Source: Sarcocystis neurona
Taxonomy: Eukaryota; Apicomplexa; Conoidasida; Eucoccidiorida; Sarcocystidae
Length of the DNA stretch: 64,000 nucleotides
Reading direction: 5' to 3'
NCBI GenBank assembly: GCA_000727475.1
Contig: KL647293.1
Coordinates: forward strand, 4,042,437-4,106,436
Positions within the stretch are counted from its first letter, which is position 1; every line of letters starts with the position of its first letter. The notes below the pieces were generated by a model. That model did no database searches. It had not been told where the DNA came from and saw only the letters and a list, made by a program, of their open reading frames with translations. A program made the translations under genes and the position numbers. Shown piece by piece: positions 23,401 to 36,600 of the stretch.

Positions 23401-26400
23401 GCGGAGCTGCTGGAAGTGGGAGATGTTGTGCGAGTGCCCCCGGGGGAGTCTGTTCCTGCCGATGGAGAAAAACTCAACAGCGTGAGAGCTACCGAAATAA
23501 ATTTAAATCTCCGTACACCTCTCTGTGTTTATTCGAGTTCTACCTCTGCCTCTCTCCATATATATACATACGTAGGCGCCTACACAGCTACCTCTCTCTC
23601 TGCCTATCCACATATATATATATGTATATATCTGTATATAGTACGTAGACGCCTACGCAGCTACCTATCTGTCTCGGTCTCTCCTTCTATCTATCTCTCT
23701 GTATATATACATATATAGATATATGGGCATGGACGGCTGCCTATACCTATACGTGTACTTCTGTATTTGTCTCTTTGTCGTCACCTGCGTATGTGTGCCC
23801 TTTTGTGTGTTGCACTGCTGCCCGTAGCGAGGCATGCAACTCCCTGAGCCTCTCCAGAAGCTCTGGCGCCTTCCTCTGGGCAGACCGGCTCGGTCTCAGC
23901 AGCTCTGCTTTTCCACATTAATGTCCCGCTCTCTACGGACATCAGTCAACGTGTCTATCTATATATCTACCTAGCTAGCTGTGCCTCTATCTGCCAACGG
24001 TCACCCGCCTGGATATCTCCTTATGCGTATCTATATGTACTTCCATGTGTCTTTATCTGTACATATATGTGTATCTCTCTCTCTACGTATATCCACGTAC
24101 ATTTCTTGAAATGTATTCATTTATATCTGTGTAGTGCTACCGTTATTTTGTATACACTCATACATGCATCACCACACATACATTTGTACCACCGCATGCA
24201 GTAGTACAAACCTTTATAGCTAGCCTTCACCGTTTTACTCCCTCTCTATATATACATGTATCTGTTCCCAGTGTCGCAGGTATATCTGTGTCTTTATGTG
24301 TAGGAATCTCTCCCTCCAGTGTGTGTATATATATATGTGAATGTATGCACATGTACAAGTACATATCTACGTGCGTGTTTACGCTCGTGGGTATTTTTGC
24401 ACATATTTCTCTTTCTTTAGATATGTATCTACATGTAAATTTATCTGCTTCGGTGTGTGTGTGTCTACGGGACTTGCCCTGGACTTCTGTTTTTCTGTGT
24501 GTCTATCGAATCTACACAGAGATGTCTGTGGCCGTGGTTGTATATACGTCTCGGCTCCCATGAAAGACTGCTGCAGTAGGAGAAATTTATTTTCTAACAG
24601 GAAGAGTCGCTTTTGAGCGAGGCGATGATAACGGGAGAGAGCGCGCCGGTATTAAAGAAGCGCGGCGATACGGTCCTCGGAGGCTCGCTCGTTGTCGCAG
24701 GCCGCAGCAGCAGCAACAGCAGCAGCAGGGAAAGAAGAAGAAGGCCGAGCCGTGACAGCGGAGCTGGGAGAAGTCCCGGCAGCTGGACGAGGTGGAGGAG
24801 GAGAAGCAGCAGCACTGGCTGCAACGCAAGAAGAGGAAGTAGGGGAAGCAGCAGCGGCGACAGCAGCGTCAGCAGCAGCAGAGAACGGGGACAGGAGTGC
24901 GTCAATTTGCTGCTGCTCAAGGTGCAACGTGTTGGCAGCAGCAGCGCCCTCGGACAGATGCTACGACTTGTCAAGCAGGCGCAGAGCAGCAAACTACGTG
25001 CACAAGAATTTGTGGATAAGGTGGCTCAGTAAGTGTACATCTATATCTATATTGTAAATCTATATGTATGTCGGTAGGTATTTGAAACTGCATACATCGT
25101 TACGTATACGCAGAGCGATATGCATATGTATATATATATATATATATGTGGAGGGAGGTGCATATAAACCTGTATATGTATACACATACGTATATATATA
25201 CGTATATATACGCAAACAGATCTGCACATAAATACGCATATACCTATATATAGATGTAGAGGGAGATGCATATAAACATATATATATATATATACACATG
25301 TGTGTACGTAAAGAGATCTGCACATTAGTACGCATATACCTGTATCCATATATTTATAGAGAGAGATATAAACGTATATATATATATATATGTATAGATA
25401 TATGTAGATATACACGTAAAGGGATGTGCACATACATACGCATATACCTAAATACGCATATATATATATATATATGTACGTATGTACATGTGTGTATAGA
25501 TACGTATAGAGGAGATGCAAACAAACGTGTATATACAGATATGTACGTGAAGGATCGTGCACACAAATACGCGTATACATATATATATATATACATATAT
25601 AAGTAGAGGAGCCTGCTTATAAGTTTGCACCTGCAACTGTATTTTACCTGGGCATGTGAATAATGAATACATATACGCATACGTATACAGAGGCATGCGC
25701 TACTAAAGGCGTGCAAGGGAGGAAGTTTACATGCAGTTCAGTGTGTGTGGATGTATATGCGTATGTCATTCTTCAGAAGCAGAAATCCACATACTTATAA
25801 AATACTCGTTTGTGTCTCAACGTACGCATACCTACAAAGAGAGAGACAGAAGCACATATATATATATAAATATGCACGTATGTGTAAAGATAGACAGAAC
25901 TATCTACGTATACATATATATATATATATTAATGCTCCTCATACAGAAAGACAGACATGATCGAGAGCATCTGTATATATGCATATATATATATATATAT
26001 GTACAGAGAGAGACAGCGACACACATATATATATATACAGAGGGAAACAGCGGCATATATATGTATAGAGCGAGGCACTTATTTATATACGTATATATAC
26101 AGAAAGACGGACCGGCGCATCTATATGTACAGAGAGACAAAGACAGAAAGAGGGACCTACATACATATATATATATATAGGGAGAGAAACGAAGACAGAG
26201 TATCAGGGACATATATATATATATGTATATATATATATGCATACATATATATGTATATATATATATATTTATATGTATGCATAAATATATATATATATAT
26301 ATACANNNNNNNNNNNNNNNNNNNNNNNNNNNNNNNNNNNNNNNNNNNNNNNNNNNNNNNNNNNNNNNNNNNNNNNNNNNNNNNNNNNNNNNNNNNNNNN

Positions 26401-29400
26401 NNNNNNNNNNNNNNNNNNNNNNNNNNNNNNNNNNNNNNNNNNNNNNNNNNNNNNNNNNNNNNNNNNNNNNNNNNNNNNNNNNNNNNNNNNNNNNNNNNNN
26501 NNNNNNNNNNNNNNNNNNNNNNNNNNNNNNNNNNNNNNNNNNNNNNNNNNNNNNNNNNNNNNNNNNNNNNNNNNNNNNNNNNNNNNNNNNNNNNNNNNNN
26601 NNNNNNNNNNNNNNNNNNNNNNNNNNNNNNNNNNNNNNNNNNNNNNNNNNNNNNNNNNNNNNNNNNNNNNNNNNNNNNNNNNNNNNNNNNNNNNNNNNNN
26701 NNNNNNNNNNNNNNNNNNNNNNNNNNNNNNNNNNNNNNNNNNNNATATGTATGCATAAATATATATATATATATACATATATATGTATGCATATATATAT
26801 ATATATATACAGAGAGAGAGATACAGAGGCAGAGAGAGCGATGGACGTATGTACATATATATATATATATGTATACGTATGTATCTTTATTTGTATGTGT
26901 ATATACATATATATATATATATGAATATATATGTCTCTTTGGTATGGGAATGTGTAGTGACTGTTGGGCAGAGGTGTGCAGATGGTTCGATGCATTGACC
27001 GAGGGCAGGTGACGGTGCACGAGGAGAAGGCGCAGGGCAGCTACCGCGGCCGTGCGTGGGACTTGCGCGAGAATTTGTTGACCAAGCAGGAACCGTTGTC
27101 TCTATTAAATCCGTCTTCCTCGACTTTCAGCAGTCCACACAGAAATAGATATTCACGTGTACATTCTATACATACAAAAATTATGCATGCATATGCCGTT
27201 TGTGTGTAAATTTATCGGCGTAAGTGTACCTTCTACATGTGTATGTATGTATAGATACGTATTTACATACATAAGTTTTCTCTGTGAAAACAAATGTTGA
27301 CCTGTGTAACTTCTCTATATACAATAGATTTACATATATAATTTCTCTCCACTTGTATGTGTGAATGTGTACATAGTTGCCTCTACATACACATGTGTGT
27401 ATACACAGCATATATATACGATGTCTACATATGTGTTATTTGCGTCTATAGTTCCTATGCGCACATATATATATATATATGTGCATATTTTCTTGTGTGT
27501 TGTCTCTGTGTGTGATGTATATTCCCATGAAATTTCTACGTGCCCGTGTCAGTGCGTGTGTGTAGTAGAAGGCAGTAACGACGCGCGTCGTGGGTATGCG
27601 GGCACTGCAGCGTTAACGTGGGCGCGTGAGGCGACAGACTCTCGCAGCAGTTGCCAGCAGCTCCGCTCACCATCTTATTCTCTACGTGGACGTACTATAT
27701 GTTGCGGGTAGCTATAAATCTCTACATAGACGTAAACACAAGTACACATATATGCATATATATTGTTGAACACCAATCTACATATATATATATATGGATA
27801 TGCCCTTCACGGCGCTCTCTGACCGCTTCTGTGTGCTTCACCTGCATATACGTGTATTCCTCTCTGTATAGAGACACGCGTATATATATATATATATATG
27901 CGCATCACGGCGGTCTCTGGCCGTTTGCCTGTGCTTCACACACATATATACGTATATACCTATGTATATAGAGACACGACAATATATATATATATATGTA
28001 CATGGAGTGGAAACAAACCCGATACGCCGCGGCAGCGAACGTGCCGGCGGCGATGCTGGCGACGTCGGCGTGTTGCAGAAAAAAGCTGCGACGTGATTCT
28101 GCTGTTACCAACGCTGCTGCTGCTGCTTGTGCTGCAAGTCCCGGGGGCGTCGGCTTAGCGACTGAGGTGGCTTCTTGTTCTGCCCTTCCTGTTGCTGCTG
28201 CAGCGTTTCCTTCTACTCTTCCTGTTGCTGCTGGAGCCGACGCCTCCCCCCCGTGCATGCGGCTGCTGTCTGGTCTGCATGTCGCTGCAGCTGCAGTCCG
28301 TACCAGCTGCTCCTCTCTGTGAGGCAATTCTCCTTGTTCTCTGGCGTCCGCAGATACTTCATAGTCGGCGTGCTGCTGCTTTCTGCTGCGACCACGGCGG
28401 TGTGGCTGCTCCTGCTGCTCCGAGGACTCGTCTCCCCTTCGTTTCTCTTCCACTTCGGAGACGAGACGCTGCGGGCCTACCCTGTCGCTGCCCGCGTTCT
28501 CTTCGCCCTCCAGTTCGGCATCAGCGTCCTCTCCGTGGCCTGTCCCTGTGCCTTAGGTATGCGTCTCCTCCTCTCTCTTGCGACCTTCCACCCCGTCCCT
28601 GCGCGCATGCTCTTCGGTCTCGTACATTCCGCGCTGTCTCCCTGCGCACGTCACTGTCTATCGGTCTCCACATTCTCTTCGTCTGCGTACACTCGGGCTT
28701 CACTCATATATATATATATATATATATAGGTGCACATACTATATATATGTGTCTCTCTCTGGCTCTTAGATTTGTATAGGAGTATATTCTATTTATATAT
28801 GTATATGTTTCTCTCTCTGTTTTTCCACACGTATCTATATAGGTGTGTGGCCATCTCTTTTTCTGCACAAACGTACATACATCAGTTCCTGCATATACGT
28901 ATATATATATACACATGCATACGCACATATGTATATATGTACCTTTGTATATATGAGTGTATACGTTTATGTACATACACACATGTGTACGTGTGTATCG
29001 TGGTGTGCGTGCAGCATGCAGAGACCTGCAGGCGTAGCTGGGTTGTTTTTGGTGCTGCTGCCTTGTATCCCGGATGCGTTCGATAGCAGTTATTGCTTCA
29101 TTCTCTACGCTTCGAACGCCCGTACTGCAGAGCGCTACGCACGACCCCTATTTTCTAGTAGTCGGTATGGTCGGGAGCATGCTGCTATTTGTCTGCTGGC
29201 GCAGTTGCCGGCTGGTCTGCTGTCAGTGCGGCTGCTGCTCTTCTTCTTCTTCCCCGTCTTCTGCTGCTGATCGTTTGTTGTTGTTGTTGCCCGCTGCTGC
29301 TGTCGTGCCGACCGCTGCTGCTGCCGCTGCTGTCTTGCCGACTGCTGCTGGTGCCGCTGCTGTCTTGCCGGCTGTTGCTGCTCCTGTGGTGAATGCTGCT

Positions 29401-32400
29401 GCTGTTGCTGCAGGATTGGCCGCACCGACGTGCTTGGTGGTGGGATGTGGGGTAGCTGCCAGGAGAGGCATTCTTGTGAAGCGCGGCTCTGCGTTTGAGG
29501 CAGCGACGCAGCTCAAATCATTTGTTCTGGATAAAACAGGAACACTCACGGAAGGTCTGTTCCTCTGCCCCACACAAATCTCTACCTACCATATACGTCT
29601 CTTGATATCTTCCTGCTCCTCTTTGTCCTGCTACATATATATGTATATATATATATATGTATATATATGTATATATATATACGCAGATATGGCAGCTTGT
29701 GTACCAGCGTTCGTTCACATCTAGGTGTGCAGATATGTCTGCGAAACATGTCCTTCCATCGCTCTACCTGGCTCTGTCTGTTTATATATCTATCTATCTA
29801 GCTATCTATCTATCTATCTCTCCTCTCCATATATATATATATATATATATACGTATATATGTACGCATGCATGTGCGTATAATATGGCCTGCGGGGATCT
29901 GCATGAGTCTCTGCAGAGAGACCGTCAAGATGATATTTGCACTTCTTAAAGGCGACAGAAGGAACGGCCTGGGAAGCCAATATGTAATATCTATGCACGC
30001 CCATATCTACATGTCCACATATATATATATATATATATACACTTATATGTGTGTGTGTATATATATATATATTTATATATGTGTGCATATATATAAGTGT
30101 GAAGAAGGGACTGTCAGAATATGTGCTTCTCTTGAGGCGTATGTGTTAGTGGGGCGTACATATGTAAAGCAGTTGCAACGGAAATCCCCCCCACTAGAGA
30201 CACGTTCATATATATCGGTGTGTTTGTACGTAATATATTTCTGCGCAGTGGGCGTTATACCGCCCCAGATTATCTACGCGCTCCCTACATATATATATAT
30301 ATATATATATAGCTTCACGTCTAAATTTACCTGTTGATCTACAGATGCTACGTATACACCTATTCGTACGTCTCTCTCTTTCAGATATATGTTTGCCTGC
30401 ATGTAAACGTATTTACATGTGTATATATATATATGTATGTATCCTTCACGAGTGTGATGCAGCAGCTGCTTCTGTCGCATATATGTGGGGTCCCCTGCGG
30501 CAGGAGTTTTTAAAGTAGTAGACATCGCGCTGCTGCAGTCCTCACTGCACCACGTAGACGCACTCTGTAGATATGCTGCTGACGCTTCGCTGCAGGAGAA
30601 GCAGCAGCAACAGCAGCTAGAGCAACAGCAGCTAGAGCAACAGCAGCTAGAGCAACAGCAGCTACAGCAACAGCAGCTACAGCAACAGCAGCTACAGCAA
30701 CAGCAGCTGCAGCAACAGCAGCAGCAGCCGCAGCAGAGGAAAGGGAAGGAAAACGAGCAGCCACAGCAGCGGCAGCAGCAAGAGCAGCAGGACGAGGGCG
30801 TGGTAGTGGCGTTTATCAAAGGAAATGCTCGGGCAGTTGTCCTGGGTGCTCCCGCTGCAATCGAAGCGAACAGCAGCAGCAGCAGCGGCAGCGACAGCAG
30901 CAGCGGCAACAGTAGCAGCAGCAACAGCAGCAGCAACACCAGCAGCAGCAACACGAACACCGGCGATAGCAGCAGCTGTTGTGGTGCGAAAAGCAGTAGC
31001 AGCAGCAGTAGCTGTTGCGCGGGCAGCAAGAGCAGCAGCGGGATCAAGAGCCTCAGCACTACGTGCAGAAAGGACAGCGTGGGCAGCAGCATCAGCAGCA
31101 GCAGGGGAAGCAACACGGGCCGTAGCAGTACGAGTAGCAGCAGCAGCAGCATTTCTCCTCGCCGAGAAGTCAGCAGCCGCGGCAAAAGCGGAAGCAGCTT
31201 CTTCAAAAACAGCAGTGTAGCTCCTCGGCCAATCAGCAATAAAAACAGCAAGAGCAGCAGCAGCAGCAGTACCAAGAGCACAACAAGCAAAAGCACGAGC
31301 GCGAGTAGCAAGGCTACGAGCGATGGCAGCAAGAGCAGCAGCAGCAGCAGCAAAAGCAGCAGTAGCAAGAGCAGCAGCAGCAGTAAGAGTGGCAGCAGCA
31401 GAGGCAGCATCCGCAGAACACCTACGTTGCCTAGTAGCAACGTCGTCGCGGAGCAGCAAAAGCTGTCAGACGAACGACTGCAGGGCGCGAGGCAAGAGGA
31501 GAGCGGTGCTGCTGCTGTTTCTGCTGCTGCTGCCCCCGCTGCAGCTGCTGCAGCTCTTGCCGCGCCCGCTGGTGCTACATCTGCTGCAGCAGGTGCGCTC
31601 GCCGCTCCTGCTGTTGCACCGGGGGAAGAAGATGAAGAAGGTACACAGCAGCCGGCCGCTGAGAAACGGCTGCTGCTGTTTTTGTGGGCACTAGGTGTTG
31701 CAGAGAGATGCAGCGAGCACCCCATTGCTGCCTCCGTTCTTCAATATATAAGCACACTACCAGGTAAAATACTTCACATGCTTTGTATGTGTGTATTTAC
31801 GCGTATGTATACATATATATATATATATATGTACACCTATATACAAGTGCGATATATATATACATATATGTATATACGTATATACTTGTGTACAAATATA
31901 TATGTAAATATACATATATGTATATATATATATATTTATATGTATAGGAGAATATAACTAGCGAAGAGGTGAAAGACTTACTGATATGTTTTGCACCTCT
32001 CGAAGTACACACTTTGCTGTTACATGCAGACACACGCCTAAGAGCACCAGCACCCGCGCCGACGGGTACGGGCACACGTACAGCTGCAAGTCATGTTCTC
32101 CTCCTGAGCTCGCGCAGCGCGAGATCGACCTGTGGCTGCTGCCTTTTCTTCTGTTGCTTCTTCCTCTTCTGCGGGTGCTGCGGTTCTGCTATGCTGCTGC
32201 TGCTCGGCTTCGGCTGCTGCTGCTGCTCGGCTTCTGCTGCTGCTGCTGCTGGTGCTCAGCTTCGGCTGCTGCAGCGACTCTTCCGTGCTGCTGCCCTGCT
32301 GCCGTCTGTCCACCGCTCCCTGTGGCGCAGACGGTGGAGCACTGCGTCGCCGTCCTTATGCTGCTCTAATATATTGCTGCTTGACACGTTGCTGCTGCTG

Positions 32401-33653
32401 TTGCTTGTTTCTCGTGCTGCTACTGCTGCAGATGTGCCAGCGCTAGCCCTCCCCACAAATTTCACGGCTCTCCCCGGTCGCGGCGTCTCCTGCTCTGTTG
32501 GCCCTTCGCACGTTGACGTGTTCGCCGCCCCTCCCCTTCTCTCTCCTGTGCCTGCTGCTTCGCCTCTTCGTCCGGCTGCCTCCTTGTCTGCTGGTGCTGG
32601 AACCCCTCTTCTTCCTGCTGCTGCTTCTGGCTCTGCTTTTGCTCCCGACGCCGTTTCGGCGGCTGCGCCTGCTCTCCCTGCGTCTGCTGCTGCTGCTGCT
32701 CTCCCTGCCTCAGCCGCGGCAGTTTCTCTCGATCCTGCTGCCGCTGCCACTGCTGCCTTCCCTTCGGCTGCCGCTCCTGCTCGTGGTGGGCTGCCTCCCT
32801 CTTGTGAGGCGTCTGCTTCTCCTGCTGCCCTGAAGGCCGGACGCACCGGAGGACGATCGGCAGCAGCAGCAGCGTGTGAAGCAGCAGCAGCACGAGGCAG
32901 CCGCTTCCGCTGTTCGTGTGCACCTCCGTGCCGCTGCACGTGGGCCGGATCGAACTGCGGATGTGTGCGTACACCTGAAGCAGTGCAGGAGAAAACCCCA
33001 CACTTTCCGTTGCTCCAGGTGAGGAAGAATGTTTCTTGGTCAATATCGCGAAGTGCCTGCTGCTGTTGCTGCTACTGCTGCCCAGGCACATACGTTGTCT
33101 CTGAACTGCTGCTGTTGCTTGCGCTGTTGCCGTTGCTGCTGCTGCCCCTCGTGTGTGCCACTGGTGCTCCTCCAGATGCTGCCTGTGCTGCTGCTGCTTT
33201 TGGGGTGGCGCTCGTGTTGCAGGACTGGGCAGGGAAGCAACAGGCGACCGGAGCAACTGTCATTTTCCTCGCAGTCGATAGCGTCTGTATAGGTAATTTC
33301 TTTCTATATATATATATGTATATACTTACGTCAGCGTTGCTATCCTTCTGTACGACGTCTTTATATATATACATATATATATATATATATGTATATACTG
33401 ACATCAGCGTTGCTGTCCTTCTATACGACGTCTATATATATATATATCTGTATATACTGACGTCAGCGTTGCTGTCCTTCTATACGACGTCTTTATTATA
33501 CATATGTATATATATATATATCTGTATATACTGACGTCAGCGTTGCTGCCCTTCTGTACGACGTCTTTATATATATATATATATCTGTATATACTGACAT
33601 CAGCGTTGCTGTCCTTCTGTACGACGTCTTTATATACATATGTGTATATATAC

Positions 33654-33684
<31 letters not shown>

Positions 33685-36600
33685 TATGTCTGTACAGACT
33701 TACGTCAGCGTTGCTATCCTTCTATACGACGTCTTATTGTTTCTCTGTCTTTCTTTTTGTCTCTCCGTGTATGTACCGCAAATTTTGCTGAACTCTACGC
33801 GGACCACCCATACTCTGCGGTACACTGGCATCGGCAGTACATACATACATATATATATACATATATATATGTATACTCCTGTTTTACACAGTATATAGTA
33901 CTCGTACACACGTATATATATATATAGTCTACTGCTGTAGGTAGCTAATAGTAAATATGTGTTTATATAGGGGAGAAAGAATCTTCCCTGCTCTCTGTGT
34001 AGACGCGTCGGTATATATTCTATCGGCCCCCATGCAGAGCACCTATTCTACCTATTGCATCCGTATGTCCACATGAATGCATGCGTGTCTCCATATATTT
34101 ATATATATATATATATCTCACCAAGTTGCAGACGGCTATACGCATGCATCTCTACATATATATATGTACAGATGTGTACATGTATGTATAATGTTAAAGT
34201 GCACACCTACAGGCTAATATATATATCACCCTCTTAACCTTTGTTGTACAGATGCGTATCTGAATACATAATATATATATGCACAGAGAGAGTGAGAGAA
34301 ACAGATAGATAATCAATGCACAGATATAGATGCTGGCCCTAATAAAGATGTATACTTATATTTACGTGTATATGTGTAGATACGTACATCAGTGTCGACG
34401 GCGTCCCATATACTGCTGACGAAGAAATTGTCGCACACAGACCCCCCGAGGTGGCGGTTTCTTCTGCACTCCCTGCTGGCGCATGCGTGTGCGTCCGCAC
34501 GCGAAGTGGCCCTCCCCACTGCCCCCTCCACAGCGTCCCCCGGCCTCACGCACGTGCCCCGTGACTTGAGGTCGGAAGCTTCCGAGTCTCTTCGTGCTTC
34601 CCCTTTTACGTCTTCTTCGTCTGGAGGATCGCGGCTCCTGCCAACAAAGCGACTTCTTCTCGTGGTGCTGCTGCTTCACAATGGAGAGCCAACGCATGCC
34701 CACACACCCATACATCCGTCTTTCTGAGAACCAACATACATATATATATATATATGTATGTGTCTACTCTCTCTCTCTTTCCATACTGGGGAGCTATACA
34801 CATGTATATATATATATATGTATCTGTATATGTATGTATATGTGTATGCTCTCTGTATTCACACGTCTGCTACACATATAAAGAAGTGTGTACGTACGTC
34901 CACAAGCGTGTGTGTACTTCCCCCCCTTCCCCTCCACCTTTGTACGCATTTTTGCTGGTGTCTGTGTAGCACTCGTCTCCTCCCTCCTGCGCCTTCGTAA
35001 ACGCGCCTGTAGAACTTCCACGCTTTTCTCCAAGGTGTGGGTCTCTTGTCTCCCGGTCGTCTTCTGTGAGGTGTACTGCCGCGCGCGGCCGTTTGCTGAG
35101 CTGCTGCAGGGGGTGTGGCACTACGAGATGAACTAAAGAAAGAAAGCGCTGCTGCTGTGATGGCGCTCCGCAGTTTATTCCATCTGGATGTGTACATCTG
35201 CTCTGGCGATAGCAGCAGCACCACTGCGGCAGCTGCCGCGGCTCTTCAAATCCCGCTGCAGCACATCCTGGGCGACGCCCTTCCAGCAGCGAAAGTTGAC
35301 TTCGTACGCGCCTTGCAGCGACACCAGCAGCAACAGGAAGAGGAGGTGGAGGAGAACGAAGAAGACGGGGACGGGGAACGGGAGGAGGACGGGGGCGAGG
35401 ACGAAGAGGAGGAGGTGCAGCATCGCGACGGATTGCTCCCTCTCCGTAAGTTCAGCGGCAGCCCCAAAGCAGCGCGGACAGCGCAGCAGCAGCGGCGAAG
35501 CAGCAGCAGCGAAGCAGCAGCAGCACCAGCGACAGCGCCGTAGCAGCACGACAGTAGAGACAGCGCAGCAGCAGCAGCGCAGCAGCAGCAGCGCAGCAGC
35601 GCAGCAGCAGCACGAAGGCAGCAAGAACAGCAGAGAGCAATACGGAGCGCTGGCGAGGGAGAGGCAGATGTAGCAGCCTCGTTCAGCAGGAGCTTTGCAC
35701 GGCACTAAGTGCAGCCGTGGCTTCTCGATCACGGCTTCCCACACCACCACGCGCTGCCTGCATACATGGCACTCTTTCTCTAGTCAGTCTTGATCCTCCT
35801 CCTTCCCTCACTTCTCTGTCATTACCACATACAAAAATAAATACACACGTTTGGTTGAGTATATATCTGTACATAAACAAATCTACCTATCTACGTGTGT
35901 GTGTGTCTCTCTCCCTCTACTTATATATATATATATATATCTGTGTATACATACGTACATGCCTGACTGTGTGAATGAGTGCGTATATTGCAGTGCATCG
36001 TTTTCTCTATGTATACGTGTATATATATATATATGCGCATGCATCTACGGAACTTTATGCATAAATATCTACCTGTCTATCTACCTATATACGTATAGAT
36101 ATGGATAGGAAAGAAAGGCTGGACTGCTGCTGCTGTGAGTGCCGACATAGGGAGTCGAAGAAGAAGAGAAAGACGTCGAAGAAGAAGGAGAAGAAGAATA
36201 AGAACCACAAGCAGCAGGGAAGCCGTTGGGATGGCAGGAGACGGCGTCAACGATGCCCCGGCTCTCGCACAAGCCGACGTTTCCATCGCTGTTGGCGCAA
36301 GAGCGCAGCTCGCTCTTGCCGCGGCTGATGTCGTGCTGCTCAACTCCGGGTAATCGCACTCTGTTCCGGCTACTGCTGGGGTTGCTCGTACTGCTCCCAC
36401 TGCTGTTGCTTCTGCTGCTGTTGCTTCTGCTGCTGTTGCTTCTGCTGCTGTTGCTTCTGCTGCTGTTCCTTGTGCTGCTGCTCCCGCTGCTGTTGCTTGT
36501 GCTGCTGGTCCTGCTGCTGGTCGGTCTGGTGCTGCTGCACCGCTGTTACTCCTGATGCTGCTTTTGCTGCTGCTGCCCCGTCTGCTGCTGCCGCCGGTAC

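Larger units (their letters stand above)
25029..28353 (+). other. Cu-ATPase intron 4, repeat-rich and gapped
   Basis: Almost entirely AT-microsatellite with longer embedded repeats, the N gap, a two-copy repeat at about 27795-27980 and a CTG-rich 3' end ending CGTCCGCAG. Confidence 0.75.
30504..31763 (+). other. CuTP: Cu-ATPase exon 7: Gln/Ser insertion and SEHP motif
   Basis: Starts [20 protein letters not shown] directly after [10 protein letters not shown] low-complexity insertion of over 300 residues follows: LEQQQ repeats, poly-Ser/Lys, then Ala-rich. It ends [20 protein letters not shown], where SEHP is the histidine-proline motif that positions ATP. Donor CCAG|GTAAAA phase 1. Confidence 0.9.

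Noticed and set aside
25904..27020. Long open frames crossing the N gap
   Set aside because: They exist only because N codons are read through; the flanks are Tyr/Ile strings from TA repeats.
30604..31425. CRISPR-like array from regularly repeated QQLEQ units
   Set aside because: A tandem coding microsatellite without unique spacers, in a eukaryotic gene.
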